This document shows positions 26,200 to 36,540 of a DNA stretch of 64,000 bases, piece after piece (position 1 is the first letter of the stretch; each line of letters begins with the position of its first letter). This DNA comes from Dryococelus australis. Lineage: Eukaryota > Arthropoda > Insecta > Phasmatodea > Phasmatidae. The stretch spans positions 231,189,178 to 231,253,177 of the forward strand of contig CM057009.1 in NCBI GenBank assembly GCA_029891345.1, in the 5' to 3' direction. The notes under the pieces are model-generated. The model did not search any database. It was not told where the DNA came from and worked only from the letters and a program-made list of their open reading frames with translations. The translations under genes and the position numbers were made by a program.

Positions 26200-27830
26200 A
26201 GTGTGTCGTTGGCGACTTAAACCAGACTTACTAGTAGATGTTACCTTCTGCAGACATCACAGGGTGAGGACCGCTCCATTTGTCCGCAAATCCCGTGCAA
26301 AAACCTCGCTGTCCAGTTGACTGGGGATCGGTTCGCAAGTAGACAAGTTGCCCTCGTAACAGCAAAGATAATGAGAAGGGGGGAGGGCGTATCCACAGTT
26401 CACTAGGCAGTATAGCAGCATGGTTTCTCCCTCACCTCCTACATCTCCCTCTCTTTCGTTTTTTCTTCTGTCTCATCTTTTCGGCGCATGGCGTTTCCTC
26501 TCAAGCCGCTGGTGAACTCATCAGGGAGGGGTAGGTCATGGCCTTGAAGAATGTGGGCCGGTGGTTTCCTGAGTGGATAAACTGAGCTGCCGGGAGGTTT
26601 TCTGCCCCCGGCGTATGGTTGTCTCCGACACGAAGGTGTTATTGTGTATTCACATCCTGATTACATCATTCCATTTTATTGGCCGTTGAATGATACACAG
26701 CAATCATGTCGTGTTGTATGCCCCAGCACGTAAAAACTCCCTCCAGACACACCCAGTTAATTGTGTTCCATTATCGCTCAACATAATGCAGGGGGTAACC
26801 CCAGCAGGCGAAAAATTCAATTTCAAGTATTTCGCCAATTCCTCACACACGTGCACTGAACATGGGGTATGCCTGTACCCACCGAGAGAACAGACCTGTA
26901 GCCAATAAAATGAACTGTTTTCGTTCGGTGTTCGGGGGGTAACACCCCATTAGGTCGAGCGCTACTGTCTCAAATGGCTCACTCGACTCACGTGGCTGTT
27001 GTTGTAACCCATCGGTGGGCCGACTCTTGAAATGAGTGCATGTGACACTTTCTCTCACAAATGCCCTCACTTGCAGTGCAACACACGACCAGTAGAATTA
27101 TTTGCACACCTTGAACCTGGTGTGTGCGGCCACTGGATGTCCAGAAAAATTAATAGCGCGGGCGTGATGCAACAAACACATGCCACGTGTCACTGTTTAC
27201 ATTTTGTCATTACTCAACACATCCTTCTACAACTCGCCAATTGATCTGCTGTTTGCAGTGCACATTACTCTCTCTCCACTTCCTTGCAATGGGGGATCCT
27301 TGTTGTTCTCTCTGTAACATGTCGCGCAGGGTGGTCAAGGTCGAGACAGTTGACAGTACTGTAATGTTGACATACTGCACAGCTGGTAGGCTTGATGAGC
27401 TGCGTGAGAGGGGGAGAATTTCATCCCACTCGTCCTTGTAGTGTGCCGTTTGTTCGCCTGGCGAACGGGATAAGTAGTCAGCTAGTTGGTTCTCGACTCC
27501 AGCGACATGTTGGATCTCGAAATCGTTGGACTGGAGCAGTAGTGCCCAGTGGGTCAACTTCTCTAAGGCTCGCTTTTATTGTGTGCAGCCACAGCTGGCA
27601 GTAATTGTCCGTGTGCAGACTCTTTGCTTACCGGAATGTTTTGTGTCTTTAGCTGCCCTGCTCTCTCCTTCCCAGGAATACTCCAGTAATGGACGATACT
27701 TCTTAAATCATCACACCATGGTGAGGCATTCCCTCTCATTAACATCATACTTCTGCTCCACTGGGTCGAACTTCACACTACCGAAATCGATTATGCACCA
27801 GCTTCCATTATACAGAAGTGAAAATGAATT
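26200..27830 (-). mobile_element. Ty3/Gypsy retrotransposon relic 6 (RNase H-integrase part)
   Basis: Minus-strand relic. From high to low: RNase H about 27,780-27,440 (ALLLQSNDFEIQHVAGVENQ, then LADYLSRSPGE), the linker, integrase zinc region and core about 27,080-26,690 (VTCTHFKSRPTDG, FETVALDLMGCYP, KQFILLATGLFSRWVQAY), and an integrase C-terminal region about 26,400-26,250 (GQLVYLRTDPQS, WSGPHPV). It supplies the domains missing from relic 5, but its order relative to relic 5 does not fit a simple single insertion, so I treat it as a separate copy or a rearranged one. Broken, more than three breaks. Confidence 0.8.
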
Positions 27831-28980
27831 GAAATGTCTAGCCATGCGTATGATGAGATGGAAGCATTAACACATGCTTTTATATAGACCAAAAATGTTA
27901 CGTGTAAAAGTTACCAAAAATAAAAACATGTTTTACCACTGTTATTGCTGTGGAAATCTAACCTCACTTTTGTTCAAGTATTTCCAGGCAATTTATTTAT
28001 GCAAGGACTCCTCCTGCTTTTAACTGGGCATTTTATTACACATCATATTCACAGGAAAGCATAATATAACAAATTTCAAACACAACACACACAATAAATC
28101 TTATTACCATTATTAATTTTCCAGCCACGTGGTCGAGCACAACACTTTCACCGGTTGGTTCGATAGCTGAACTTTTGGTATCACCATGATTGCCCAGTAT
28201 TTCAGTACTGTCTTTCTACGCTATGGTTGGCAGATTATTATTGTGGCTTATTTGTCAAGTAGTTAATATGTCAATAATTTCTCATTAATATTGGCACTCT
28301 GCAGATGTAGTTTGTTTACACTTTACGTGTGTCCACTATCAAGTGTCCTAAAGAGAGAGAGTGCGGAGTGCATAGGTTACTATAATACGTGACATATAAT
28401 AACACTCAATTAAATACAGATATTACTTATAAAACACATGACACTTTAAAATATAGACATAAATACAGTTTGTTTCTTTACTTATGTGTAGGTAAGGTTA
28501 TGAGGGAAACAAGAAAAATAATACATGGCATGACACACTGGTACACAATAATCTAAATGAAGACATAACAAGCACTGCAGATTCAAAACAAACAACACAT
28601 GCACTGAATCACATGGGCGATATACATGTGCGATGCACTCACTGAGTTTAAATAATATTTACCCTCAAAAATAAAACATGCAAAACTTTACACCAGACCG
28701 CACTGCACAGTACACACTCGTGCACACACGTTGGATGGTGGCTTCGGCTACAACACCCACACGTGGTACAGAGATGACTGTAGCGGCTGATAGATGGCAG
28801 CGTGATGAATGGGCTTAGGGCCAGTGGAAGCAGTCCACGTCAGAGTGTATGAAAAGGTGGAAATTAGCAGACATATTAAACATGCAGGTGACAAGGGTTG
28901 ATATACCAATGCCACCCCCACCGCAAACACCACCTACAACCTAGCTTACAGCGGTGGGTTGTACTGTGAGCTGTATGTTA
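27831..28980. other. No gene supported
   Basis: AT-rich, no recognisable coding sequence or repeat. Short frames up to 61 codons only. Confidence 0.6.
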
Positions 28981-30860
28981 GAGGCATAATGTAATGCACA
29001 AATGGCAGGTCCATATTCACTACAATTACTTCCATGTGTCACAATGCCGCATATAGGCATCCTGACGCCAAGTGACACAGCAGCATTGATAGCCACCACA
29101 GCACATGTTCCCCACCTGCCTCAACACATCAGGCAGGCTGGGAGACACCGTGCACTCAGCAGCTGCCAGCGGACTCGCAAGTCAGCCACACGCTATCGAT
29201 TGGTGCCGACGGTAGGGCAAACGAGTAGTGAGAGCCGAGGCAAGCTGCGCCAACGAAGAAGCAATACTCATTGGCACGATTGGTATAAATTCGAACGAAA
29301 ATGAAACAGCATACAGAATACGCAACTCAAGGGCAAGCATCAGCAGGATGAAACGAAACGGTTGTGTTTTCTGTCGGTTCCCCGACTTAGGTTAAAGATG
29401 CCCACACAAACAACAGGTTGTGTCAGCAATGAACTGCACAGACACAACCCTACATCATGCAACAGCTAACAGTGGAATGGGCCACATCCAGCTGGAAAGC
29501 CATGGGCTTGCAAGTACTACCTCGTTCGAACGAGTAGTACAAATAGTATTGTTCTGCACCATGACGACCCCTGGCTGGCAATGAAAGCGCCAACACCCCA
29601 ACACCCAGCATCATGAAAACCACACCAGAAGTGACAAACATGCCAGCAAGTAACATCAACCTCCTCAGGAAGCGAAGGGAGTTTGCAGAGCCCAGGAAAT
29701 GATGGAGGCACACTCCGACGATTGTTTCCAACCACAACACCCGGCATTGAAATGCCCATCAGGGATCTGGAGGAAATAATGTCGCCCAAGAAGAAATACA
29801 CCCATGTGAGAAGCATGATAAAACAGCAAGCATTACTGCAGAGAGGCCATATACAGACTGTGGCATCAAGACGCATACAGTCGTGATGCCAGGCCCTAGA
29901 GTCATCACCGAAGGCGAGTTGGAAGAGACACCAGTTGGAGTGATCTCCCCACTTTAATGTCCCGTGGTTGGCGCAGCCACGTTGCCTTTGGGAGCACAAT
30001 CAGCAGTGGAATACACACCGAGGGACGATGGTCAATGCCACAGGGGGAGTTTAACCAGCCTCATCTAGTCTGCTATCTCCTCCCCCCGCCAGTATCCAGA
30101 TTTCAGCAGCAACAGAGGCAGAGCATCAGGAGCAGCAGGCAGCATCAACAGAGCATCAGAGGCTGCAGGGGCAACAGCATAGGCAGTAATAGCAACAGCA
30201 TCAGCAGGAGAAGTAGCAGTAGCATCAGTATCATCAGCAGTGGGGATGAGTCCTCAGCAGGAAGGGAAACTACATCACGGTATGTGTTGGCTGCGGTGGG
30301 CACACCCCCCATCTACACATGCATGCAGCATCTCTGCATAGGCAGCAGATACATATGGAGAGTGCAGCAGACATCAGATATAGCATGCAGTGGAATGGGC
30401 CTTATCGCCTACGACCTCGCCACCTGCTAAAGGCACCAACCACATGTTGTACCTGATGGCATCGTGGAGCATATGTGGGATTGTGGGGTCAAATGGTCAC
30501 CGGGGAGGGGGGGTGTTTGACTTGAATGCATGGTTCACATGCGTCTACCTGACCATTTGCACCATGCAGTCATTTATCCCATTTAGAGCATGCCAGGGAG
30601 ATGAGAACAATCACAAATACACTGGTGTAGGTAGTCGAGAACAAGCAAGTCACTTTTCTCGGGGATCTAGATAGCATTACTCGCAAAAGCTGTTTTAACC
30701 ATTTTCTTCCAAGAGGAACCTCTTTGGGGGAAATTAGTTAGCGGTCTGGTACTGCGCCCACACGAAACCACGGCCACCAGGTAAAATGGCAATTGCAGCG
30801 AACAAGTGAGATGTCCATGCAGCAGTGTAATGTGTGATGCTCAAACTCCTACTTATGTGA
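28981..30860. other. No recognised gene; possible decayed gag-like DNA
   Basis: More GC-rich than its surroundings, with open stretches of 67-160 codons on both strands, none of which I recognise. The composition and the Gln/Ser-rich part resemble decayed retroelement leader or gag DNA, but no capsid or zinc-knuckle motif can be supported. Confidence 0.35.
30103..30245 (+). repeat. CAG/AGC-rich low-complexity stretch
   Basis: Interrupted CAG/AGC/CATCAG trinucleotides for about 140 bp; in one frame it reads as a Ser-, Arg- and Gln-rich run. No neighbouring domain. Confidence 0.8.
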
Positions 30861-30867
30861 CTAATGG

Positions 30868-31221
30868 TTCTGCAGGAGCAGACCTACCTGCTGTGAGGGA
30901 CGACACCATCTTTCCTGGACAACTCATGTCAGTTCCATTGGTATTTTAGAACATCCAAGAGGGCATTTTGGATATATAGTACTGCGGACATCTATATGTA
31001 TACAGGGTCGACAACTGTATGCAGGAATATACGATCCGAACTACAGAGGTGAACTTCGTGTGTGTTTGCTAAACACATCTGATCATTCAATTGTGATAAA
31101 AGCTGGGCAATGTATTGCACAGTTGTTCGTACCACCTTACACAAGCATCATCTTTGAAGAAGTCCCATTACTTGTCTTTACCACTAGAGGAAGTGTTGGA
31201 TTCGGCAGCACGGGGCAATAG
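30868..31221 (+). pseudogene. dUTPase relic (trimeric type)
   Basis: dUTPase hydrolyses dUTP to dUMP and keeps uracil out of DNA. Conserved motifs of the trimeric family are visible in order: motif 1 SAGADLP at 30,871, motif 3 YAGIYDPNYRGELRV at about 31,015-31,062, motif 4 GQCIAQLF near 31,110, and the C-terminal motif 5 RGSVGFGSTG ending at 31,221. Length fits a single-domain enzyme of about 120-140 residues without introns. It is broken, at least one break. It sits 80-250 bp upstream of the densovirus relic, but dUTPase is not a densovirus gene as far as I know. It could come from a retroelement, another DNA virus, or a host retrocopy. Confidence 0.75.
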
Positions 31222-31299
31222 AAGATGTAGGTTTAGTGGAAATCTTAGTAGTAATTGTTTGCACTAAAGCACTAAAGCTGAAGCGTGCATGCTGGGCGG

Positions 31300-33031
31300 G
31301 GAATGCCAAATGGCGAGATTGGTGGAGACGACCGTTGTATAATTCTGCCCCGATGGGAAATTATCAAAGATCATATGTCACAAGATTAGAGAAATATATG
31401 CACAAGTATAAATATTTATTCCTTATTGCACCTCCAGTTCGCAGAGGTGACATCAACCATCATCATCGATGAAATCTTCCTGGTCATAATTATATTAGGG
31501 TAGGTAATGATTTAAGTAACGGCGAACCAGTCGACAAAGACAATCGTATTGCCCAGCATTACAATCAAACATATGAAGCTGCTACCTGTGATTGATAATA
31601 CGTTGTGCTGATTGGACTTCTATAAAAGATTTCGTTAATGATTTTGGATACTGGTAATTGGCATTCTATTGTTGGTGCTGATGGTCTTCGTGTAAAATAT
31701 GTACTAGAAGTTTTTACTGGTGTATTATGTCCATCTATGGCTGGTAAATTTTCACCTAAACATTCTAGGGGACCTAAAGTGTGGGCTAAAATACGTTATA
31801 TTAATTTAGCTAAAAGGAAAGAACCCAACCGAGGAGCTCAAGGACATCCAAAAACTATTGCTGGCGATACTTGTAATGACATGTCTGATAAATTTTTCAA
31901 CGAAGCCCTCACATGGAGAAAGTGGTCATCATTATGACAAACAATCTGGTGGTTCATCGTCTTTGTCGTCTCCTGATAGTATTCCCATGTAAAGTTCAGC
32001 TGCGGGAGGAAGCCAAGCACAACCGGGTGATACAGAAGACGACATAAATTTAGTCGACGTAAAAGGGTTATTTAATTTAACTGTCATTGATCCTAATCAA
32101 ATGGAGTCTGATGTTCCTGATGCCGGTATTCGTGCTGAAAGAAGTATTCCTGGAGGACAATCTGCTGGAGGTGTTCATTATGGTAATGCAACAGGAGGAG
32201 CAACAATATTTGTGACACCAAGTGAAAATGGAACTACATTGACCATTCGTAATGAATTCTATTTTATATTTTGGGGAAATTCATGGCTTCTGGTTGATTT
32301 TAGTACCTTAGAAACAGATAGACGAAGTTTAATTACATCTATGAGATGGTGTCCAATTAAGTGGTTATTTTTCTATTTATCTCCTTAACAATATCAAGAA
32401 TTTATTCCTAATGCTAGAGTTAAAAATATGTCTTATGCTATTATTATTGTTGGTGAACAAACTAGTTTTGCTACTGGTTCTATCGAAGCAGGTATTGCAA
32501 CTGCTTTTCATTATGTGCAGGGGGGGATTGCCATTGAATTAAATAAAGTATATGCAACACATCCAGTTACAGCTACTTATACTTCTGGAATGAATATTTC
32601 AGGACGTAGAGATCAAAATGTAACAAGTTGGATTAATGGTCTATGGTGTCCTATAGAGAGTGATGAAATGCAGCAAATGATTTTCCTATGATGTCTGGCA
32701 TTCTACATGATAATCCGTAGACCATATATATTTACATTAATAATCCTGCTCAAGGAGATTAATCAGGAGTATTACCTGCTCAATTTCCCAAATTAGATAA
32801 ACAAATTCAAAGATTTACATGGACATGATGCTAAATGACAGCCTTTTACTTATTCATACTACCGAAAATGGGATTATTAAAATACCATTTACAAATGAAT
32901 TACTGTCATATAATTAAAACACATTTTCAAGGGAAATATAACTTTATTTCTCTTATTTTATCTACATGTAATGCAGAAAATTATCCTACAGTTCAAGCAG
33001 ATACTTCATATAGACTGTTAATGGTAAAGTG
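31300..33031 (+). pseudogene. Densovirus (Parvoviridae) capsid gene relic, VP1 with PLA2 region
   Basis: Endogenous densovirus capsid gene. The phospholipase A2 part of the VP1 unique region starts near 31,473 (NLPGHNYIRVGNDLSNGEPV), the stretch used by parvoviruses to leave the endosome. Next comes a VP1 stretch with KFSPKHSRGPKVWAKIR near 31,745, then the common capsid part with GGQSAGGVHYGNATGGAT near 32,155 and jelly-roll-like segments to a C-terminus ending near 33,031. These motifs are typical of ambidensovirus-like viruses of arthropods. No NS1/NS2 genes are seen nearby, so only the capsid half was kept. Broken, about six to eight breaks; AATAAA follows at about 33,172. Confidence 0.8.
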
Positions 33032-33390
33032 AACACGTCTGAGGGCTTAGATACTTCTTTCTTTCAGCCATTTATTATCCTTTAGCCACCTTTTTTTTTT
33101 AAATATAGCCATGTAAGTAATAAACACAGTGTGTATGTTCCACTGCACTTGGAAGTTAACATCTAAGGTTAAAATAAAATATATTTATTGATTTTTATTC
33201 CAAATGAGAGGGCTTTCAAAAGTGCTCACTATGCCATGAATAGCCTACATCACTTTAAACATATTCCATATGATTCTCAAACAGCATGATATTAGGTAAT
33301 TATATCGTACTGCATATCGTAATGGGAAAACCACACAAACATTCAGTGTATACTATAAAGCATCCATCCCAAGTGTTTAATTTGCAGTCT
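33032..33390. other. Intervening DNA between densovirus relic and Merlin-like unit
   Basis: AT-rich, no gene. It contains a T-run near 33,090 and the AATAAA near 33,172. The 33,391 boundary is set by the first inverted motif copy. Confidence 0.5.
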
Positions 33391-33470
33391 AGTGCCGTTT
33401 CGCGTATCCAGCAAAGTTCCGTTTAGCGTATCCAAATTAGGCAACAATTGTTCCGTATCGCGTATCAAAG
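33391..33470 (+). repeat. Left-end motif array, three copies
   Basis: CCGTTTCGCGTATCC at 33,395, CCGTTTAGCGTATCC at 33,419 and CCGTATCGCGTATCA at 33,453: 15-mers spaced 24 and 34 bp. Each is the reverse complement of the core of the right-end array at 35,881-36,375. Confidence 0.75.
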
Positions 33471-33507
33471 CATTTTTTTCCGCAAATTTTCTCTCGCGAA
33501 TCGCAAG

Positions 33508-34399
33508 ATGGTGTGCGGTGGATGTAAAATCACAATGTTGAAAGCCAAGCAAGTTATTCATTCCTCGTCAGACATAAACACATTTCTCATCGAGCATGAC
33601 ATTCTCTAATCGGCGATGCAGTGCGAAAATTGCGGGCAAGGCGAAGCGAAATTGGTGGAAAACAGGGTTTGATTTACTGGTGCCGACGGCGAATGGAGTA
33701 CGGTACAAAATGCAACTTTAAAGTGTCGGCGAGACAGGGCAGTTTCGTGGGAGATTCAAACTTGTCTCCGGGCAAGAAAGTCAAGTGGTGTTTACTCTGG
33801 TGCCTGATCAAATACCCTCGACAACAGACCATAGTGAACGAACTTTTGTGCTCGGGAAAGACGGTCGTCGCCTGGTCGAGTTTCTGCCACCAGGTGTGCA
33901 TAGACTGGGTTTGATGTACAGGAAACGCATCGGCGGGCTGGGCAAAGTGGTCGAGATCGACGAGTTGAAGCTGGGCAAACGCAAGAACTGCAAAGGTCAC
34001 AAAGTTCACGGCCAGTGGGTTTTTGGGGGAGTGCAGAGGGACGATCCAACGAAATTCTTCCTGGTGCCGGTAGAAAATAGGAACACGGCGAGCCTGAGCA
34101 AAATCATTCGCGAGTGGACCACTCCGGGCACGACGAGAATTTCAGACTGCTGGTGCGGTTACAGCAACTTGGATATTCACGGCTATCGACACATACAGGT
34201 GAATCACAGGAGGGAATTTGTGTGCAGCGATAAGAGCGGAATGGTAAACACTCGAAACACGCTAAAGATGAAGAGAGGCGAGACTTTGAGGGTGCACACT
34301 CAAAACATCGAGCGAAGTTGTTGTTCTGTGCGATACAGCAATCTCTCCTTTGACCGACGGAAAAAATCTTGGGTCAGCTTCCTGGCCGAGTACGTCTGA
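33508..34399 (+). pseudogene. Merlin (IS1016/ISXO2-like) transposase, frameshifted
   Basis: DDE transposase that would cut and join the element's ends. N-terminal zinc-ribbon-like CxxC pairs (VCGGC after an ATG at 33,508; CENC after an ATG at 33,616) are followed by a second part with YWCRRR, KCNFKVSARQGSF and SGKTVVAWSSFCHQVC. The catalytic domain follows: EIDELKLGKRK with the first Asp at 33,959, GQWVFGGVQRD, the second Asp at 34,145 (SDCWCGY), VNHRREFV, and the Glu at 34,310 (VHTQNIER), so D-62-D-55-E is kept. The ISXO2-like domain match is strong. Two frame changes are needed along its length: one after the zinc ribbon around 33,640-33,670, one around 33,880-33,925. A stop also lies in frame after the first CxxC segment. 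It is therefore a pseudogene of what would be about 290 residues. A host gene of this kind is not known to me. Confidence 0.8.
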
Positions 34400-34529
34400 A
34401 AAAAGAATCATCGGTATGGAGAACGACTGCACACTTTGCTGATTCACGCCGCCGACATGCAACATCGTAGGTTGCAGTTTAAAAAAAGTTCATTGATTTG
34501 CTGTTGCCATTGCAGTATAAAATTAAAGT

Positions 34530-35290
34530 GTGATTGACTTGCTGTTTGTTTCAGTTTAAAGAGAGATTGACTTGCTGTTTGATTCAAATTAAAATTAATA
34601 TTTATTTGTGTTGTTGTTTGAGTAAATTTACAGGTGCGAATGAGAGAGTGTAGCAATTTCTTTCAGTTAAAAAAATGTTTTATTGAGTTGCTGTTTGATT
34701 CAAGTTTAAATTAATGTTTTATTGAGTTGCTGTTTGGTTCAAGTATAAACAAATGTTTAATTGACTTACTGTTTGATTCAAGTTTTAATTAATGTTTAAT
34801 TGAGTGCTGTTTGATTCAAATTAATATAAGTTTTTAGTTAAGTTGTTGTTTTATTAAAGTAAAAAATGTTTAATTGAGTAGCTGTTTGATAAAAATTAAA
34901 ATTAATGTTAATTGAGTTGCTGTTAGATTCAAATTCAAATTAATGTTTAATTGAGTTGCTGTTTGATTAAAGCTTAAATTAATGTTTAATTGAGTAGCTA
35001 TCTGTTTCAGTTAAAAATTAATGTTCAATTGAGTTGCTGTTTGATTCAAAATAAAATAAATTTTTAATTGAGTTGCAGTTTGATTTACTTTAAAATTAAT
35101 GTTTAATTGAGTTGCTATTTGATTAAAATTAAAATTAATGTTTAATTGAGTAGCTGTTTTATTCAAATTAACATTAATGCTTAATTGAGTTGCTGTTTGA
35201 TTCACGTTTAAATTAATGTTTGATTGAGTTGCTGTTTGATTCAAGTTTAAATTAATATGTAACTGAGTTGCTGTTTGATTTAATTTGTAG
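34530..35290 (+). repeat. 39-bp tandem repeat array, about 19 units
   Basis: Unit close to TTAATTGAGTTGCTGTTTGA plus TTCAAATTAAAATTAATGT. The GCTGTTT word recurs at 35,270, 35,231, 35,192, 35,153, 35,114, 35,075, 35,036 and so on at exactly 39 bp down to about 34,919, with spacings of 36-39 further left. The array is bounded on both sides by a longer related block (AGGTGCGARTGAGASAGTGTAG at 34,633 and 35,290), a higher-order repeat. Confidence 0.9.
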
Positions 35291-35481
35291 GTGCGAGTGA
35301 GACAGTGTAGCTGTTTGTTTGAGTTAAAGAAAAGTTTGATTACCATACTGTTTGTGTAAACATTCATTCGCAATCTGGAAAAAAGCCTAAAATTGTCGAG
35401 TGGGTCGTGATGGGTCTGCCCGGCGACGACGGGTGTACTTGCATCTGTAGCATCCACAAAACTTGTATCTGCGAGTTTCAA
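35011..35481 (-). CDS. Hypothetical protein of 13-residue repeats encoded by the 39-bp array
   Basis: An open frame of 156 codons on the minus strand. The first 65 residues are unique (MKLADTSFVDATDASTPVV start, one hydrophobic patch); the rest is seven repeats of 13 residues close to NLNQTATQLNINF. Because 39 is a multiple of three, the frame survives indel-free expansion, and that alone can keep it open. No Shine or Kozak evidence decides the start. The repeat is Asn/Gln/Thr-rich with alternating hydrophobic residues, which could fold as a beta-solenoid. It may be a by-product of the array and not a gene. Confidence 0.3.
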   Translation of the reverse strand: MKLADTSFVDATDASTPVVAGQTHHDPLDNFRLFSRLRMNVYTNSMVIKLFFNSNKQLHCLTRTYKLNQTATQLHINLNLNQTATQSNINLNVNQTATQLSINVNLNKTATQLNINFNFNQIATQLNINFKVNQTATQLKIYFILNQTATQLNINF

Positions 35482-35493
35482 TTATTGAGGTAA
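35410..35493 (+). CDS. Cys-rich mini-ORF, copy 1 (27 residues)
   Basis: ATG at 35,410, then a short Gly/Asp stretch and CTCICSIHKTCICEF, ending LLR-stop. The stop lies in GAGGTAAATT, which also looks like a splice donor, so the true product could continue into another exon. It overlaps on the other strand the start of the repeat ORF. Its partner lies 151 bp downstream. Confidence 0.35.
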   Translation: MGLPGDDGCTCICSIHKTCICEFQLLR

Positions 35494-35533
35494 ATTCATT
35501 AAAAAAAAAAAACATTCATGTGCTGTCCCGAAG

Positions 35534-35644
35534 ATGCATAGCGCGGTCGTGTCTGTCATGACCGGTTCGGCCGGCGGCGGATGCAATTGCATACGCTATT
35601 GCTTTCGCTGGCTTTGGACCTGCCAGTTTCGAGTGTTGAGGTAA
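35534..35644 (+). CDS. Cys-rich mini-ORF, copy 2 (36 residues)
   Basis: ATG at 35,534; Gly/Ser-rich start, then CNCIRYCFRWLWTCQF, ending VLR-stop. The core C-x-C-I and the tail C-x-F-(x2)-L-R-stop align with copy 1, and both are followed by GAGGTAAWTT and an A-run. The nucleotide identity is low while the Cys pattern and the ending are kept. Product unknown. Confidence 0.35.
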   Translation: MHSAVVSVMTGSAGGGCNCIRYCFRWLWTCQFRVLR

Positions 35645-35880
35645 TTTATTTAAAAAAAGTGATGGCATATAAAACTTAAAAATCTATATAGTTAAATTCA
35701 CGATTTTGGTGTATCCTTTTAGTGATGGCGTACGTATAAAATATTATGTATTATATTGTTACATTTATTTAAAAAATTAAATATTATTAAATATTCTCTT
35801 TAAAATAAATAAAAAATTACGCATCGTGAATTACGTGGATTTAAACAGGGGCGAGAAAAAGGCGAAAAAATATATCTTTT

Positions 35881-36375
35881 GTATACGCGACAGGAAACTT
35901 ATAGCAATTGTTACTTTTAGCACCTAGATACGCCACGAAAACAAATGTGGTCTTATACCCTATATTCCGTTTTCGTTTTGGATACGCTATTGGAAATAAT
36001 TGGGTGTACGTTGAAATTTCCCCCCCCCCCCCCAATTCTTCACGGCTGAATACGCAATTCGAAACAAGTGGGGTGTGGCACCAATTCCCCCCCCCCCCCC
36101 CCCCGGCACTCCCGCTTGGATACGTAATGTCGTCCTTTGCGGTCCTGCACGTTTTGTCACCTGGATACACAAAAGGAAAGTTTTGGTAAAAACCAGCTTT
36201 TCCAAGATGCACTGGATACACAGGGGGGGAAATTTGTATTTTATTTGGGCTTTTTCCTGGTCGTAGTTGGACACGTAATTGGCAGTTTTTTTTTCTCGAC
36301 TCTTTGTATCATTGGATATGTAATACAGTGGTTTTTGAGCTATTTAGATACGGAGTATGGAACAATCCCCGGTCT
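35881..36375 (+). repeat. Right-end motif array, ten degenerate units of 32-70 bp
   Basis: GGATACGC-type cores at 35,881, 35,926, 35,980, 36,048, 36,118, 36,163, 36,214, 36,269, 36,314 and 36,346. Several continue as AATTSGAAA and end in a T-rich stretch with ACCT. Two neighbouring units each carry a poly-C run of 14-18 (36,020 and 36,087) at the same place in the unit, showing that they arose by duplication. The cores are the reverse complement of the left-end array. Confidence 0.8.
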
Positions 36376-36426
36376 TTTGAATTTTTCACCCACAGATCCC
36401 TGGTGAATCTCTCGAGTTCCTGCCAA

Positions 36427-36540
36427 ATGGAGGATGAAACAGACACGGAGAATGTGGAGGAAATGGATGAGATGCTTTCGGCTACAGATAATGAGTCATC
36501 AACCTCTTCTGTCCCTGGCCCATCAACTTACTATATTTGA
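36427..36540 (+). CDS. Acidic short ORF (37 residues), unknown
   Basis: ATG at 36,427; very acidic and Ser-rich (MEDETDTENVEEMDEML, then a Ser/Thr-rich tail). Just after the stop is a T12 run ending in GCCGACAG, a plausible splice acceptor, and then a frame rich in Lys/Arg to about 36,903. An exon pair is possible but unproven. It lies between the transposon unit and the virus-like block and may belong to either. Confidence 0.25.
   Translation: MEDETDTENVEEMDEMLSATDNESSTSSVPGPSTYYI

Larger units (their letters stand above)
33391..36380 (+). mobile_element. Merlin-like DNA transposon unit with arrayed inverted end repeats
   Basis: Bounded on the left by three copies of CCGTTTCGCGTATCC-type words and on the right by ten copies of the reverse-complement type (GGATACGCTATTGGAAA). 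Inside are a Merlin transposase, a 39-bp tandem array and two duplicated mini-ORFs. Merlin elements (related to bacterial IS1016) normally have simple terminal inverted repeats and 8-9 bp target duplications; an array of motif copies at each end is unusual. The boundaries are inferred from the motif arrays, since I could not find a clean target duplication. The right array might instead be an independent satellite. Confidence 0.5.

Noticed and set aside
22590-27830. Relics 5 and 6 as one Gypsy element split by an insertion
   Set aside because: On the minus strand the RNase H-integrase piece would precede the protease-RT piece, and RNase H is present in both; two copies fit better.
34530-36375. 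CRISPR array
   Set aside because: Units are contiguous degenerate tandem repeats in a eukaryotic genome, without constant repeats and unique spacers.
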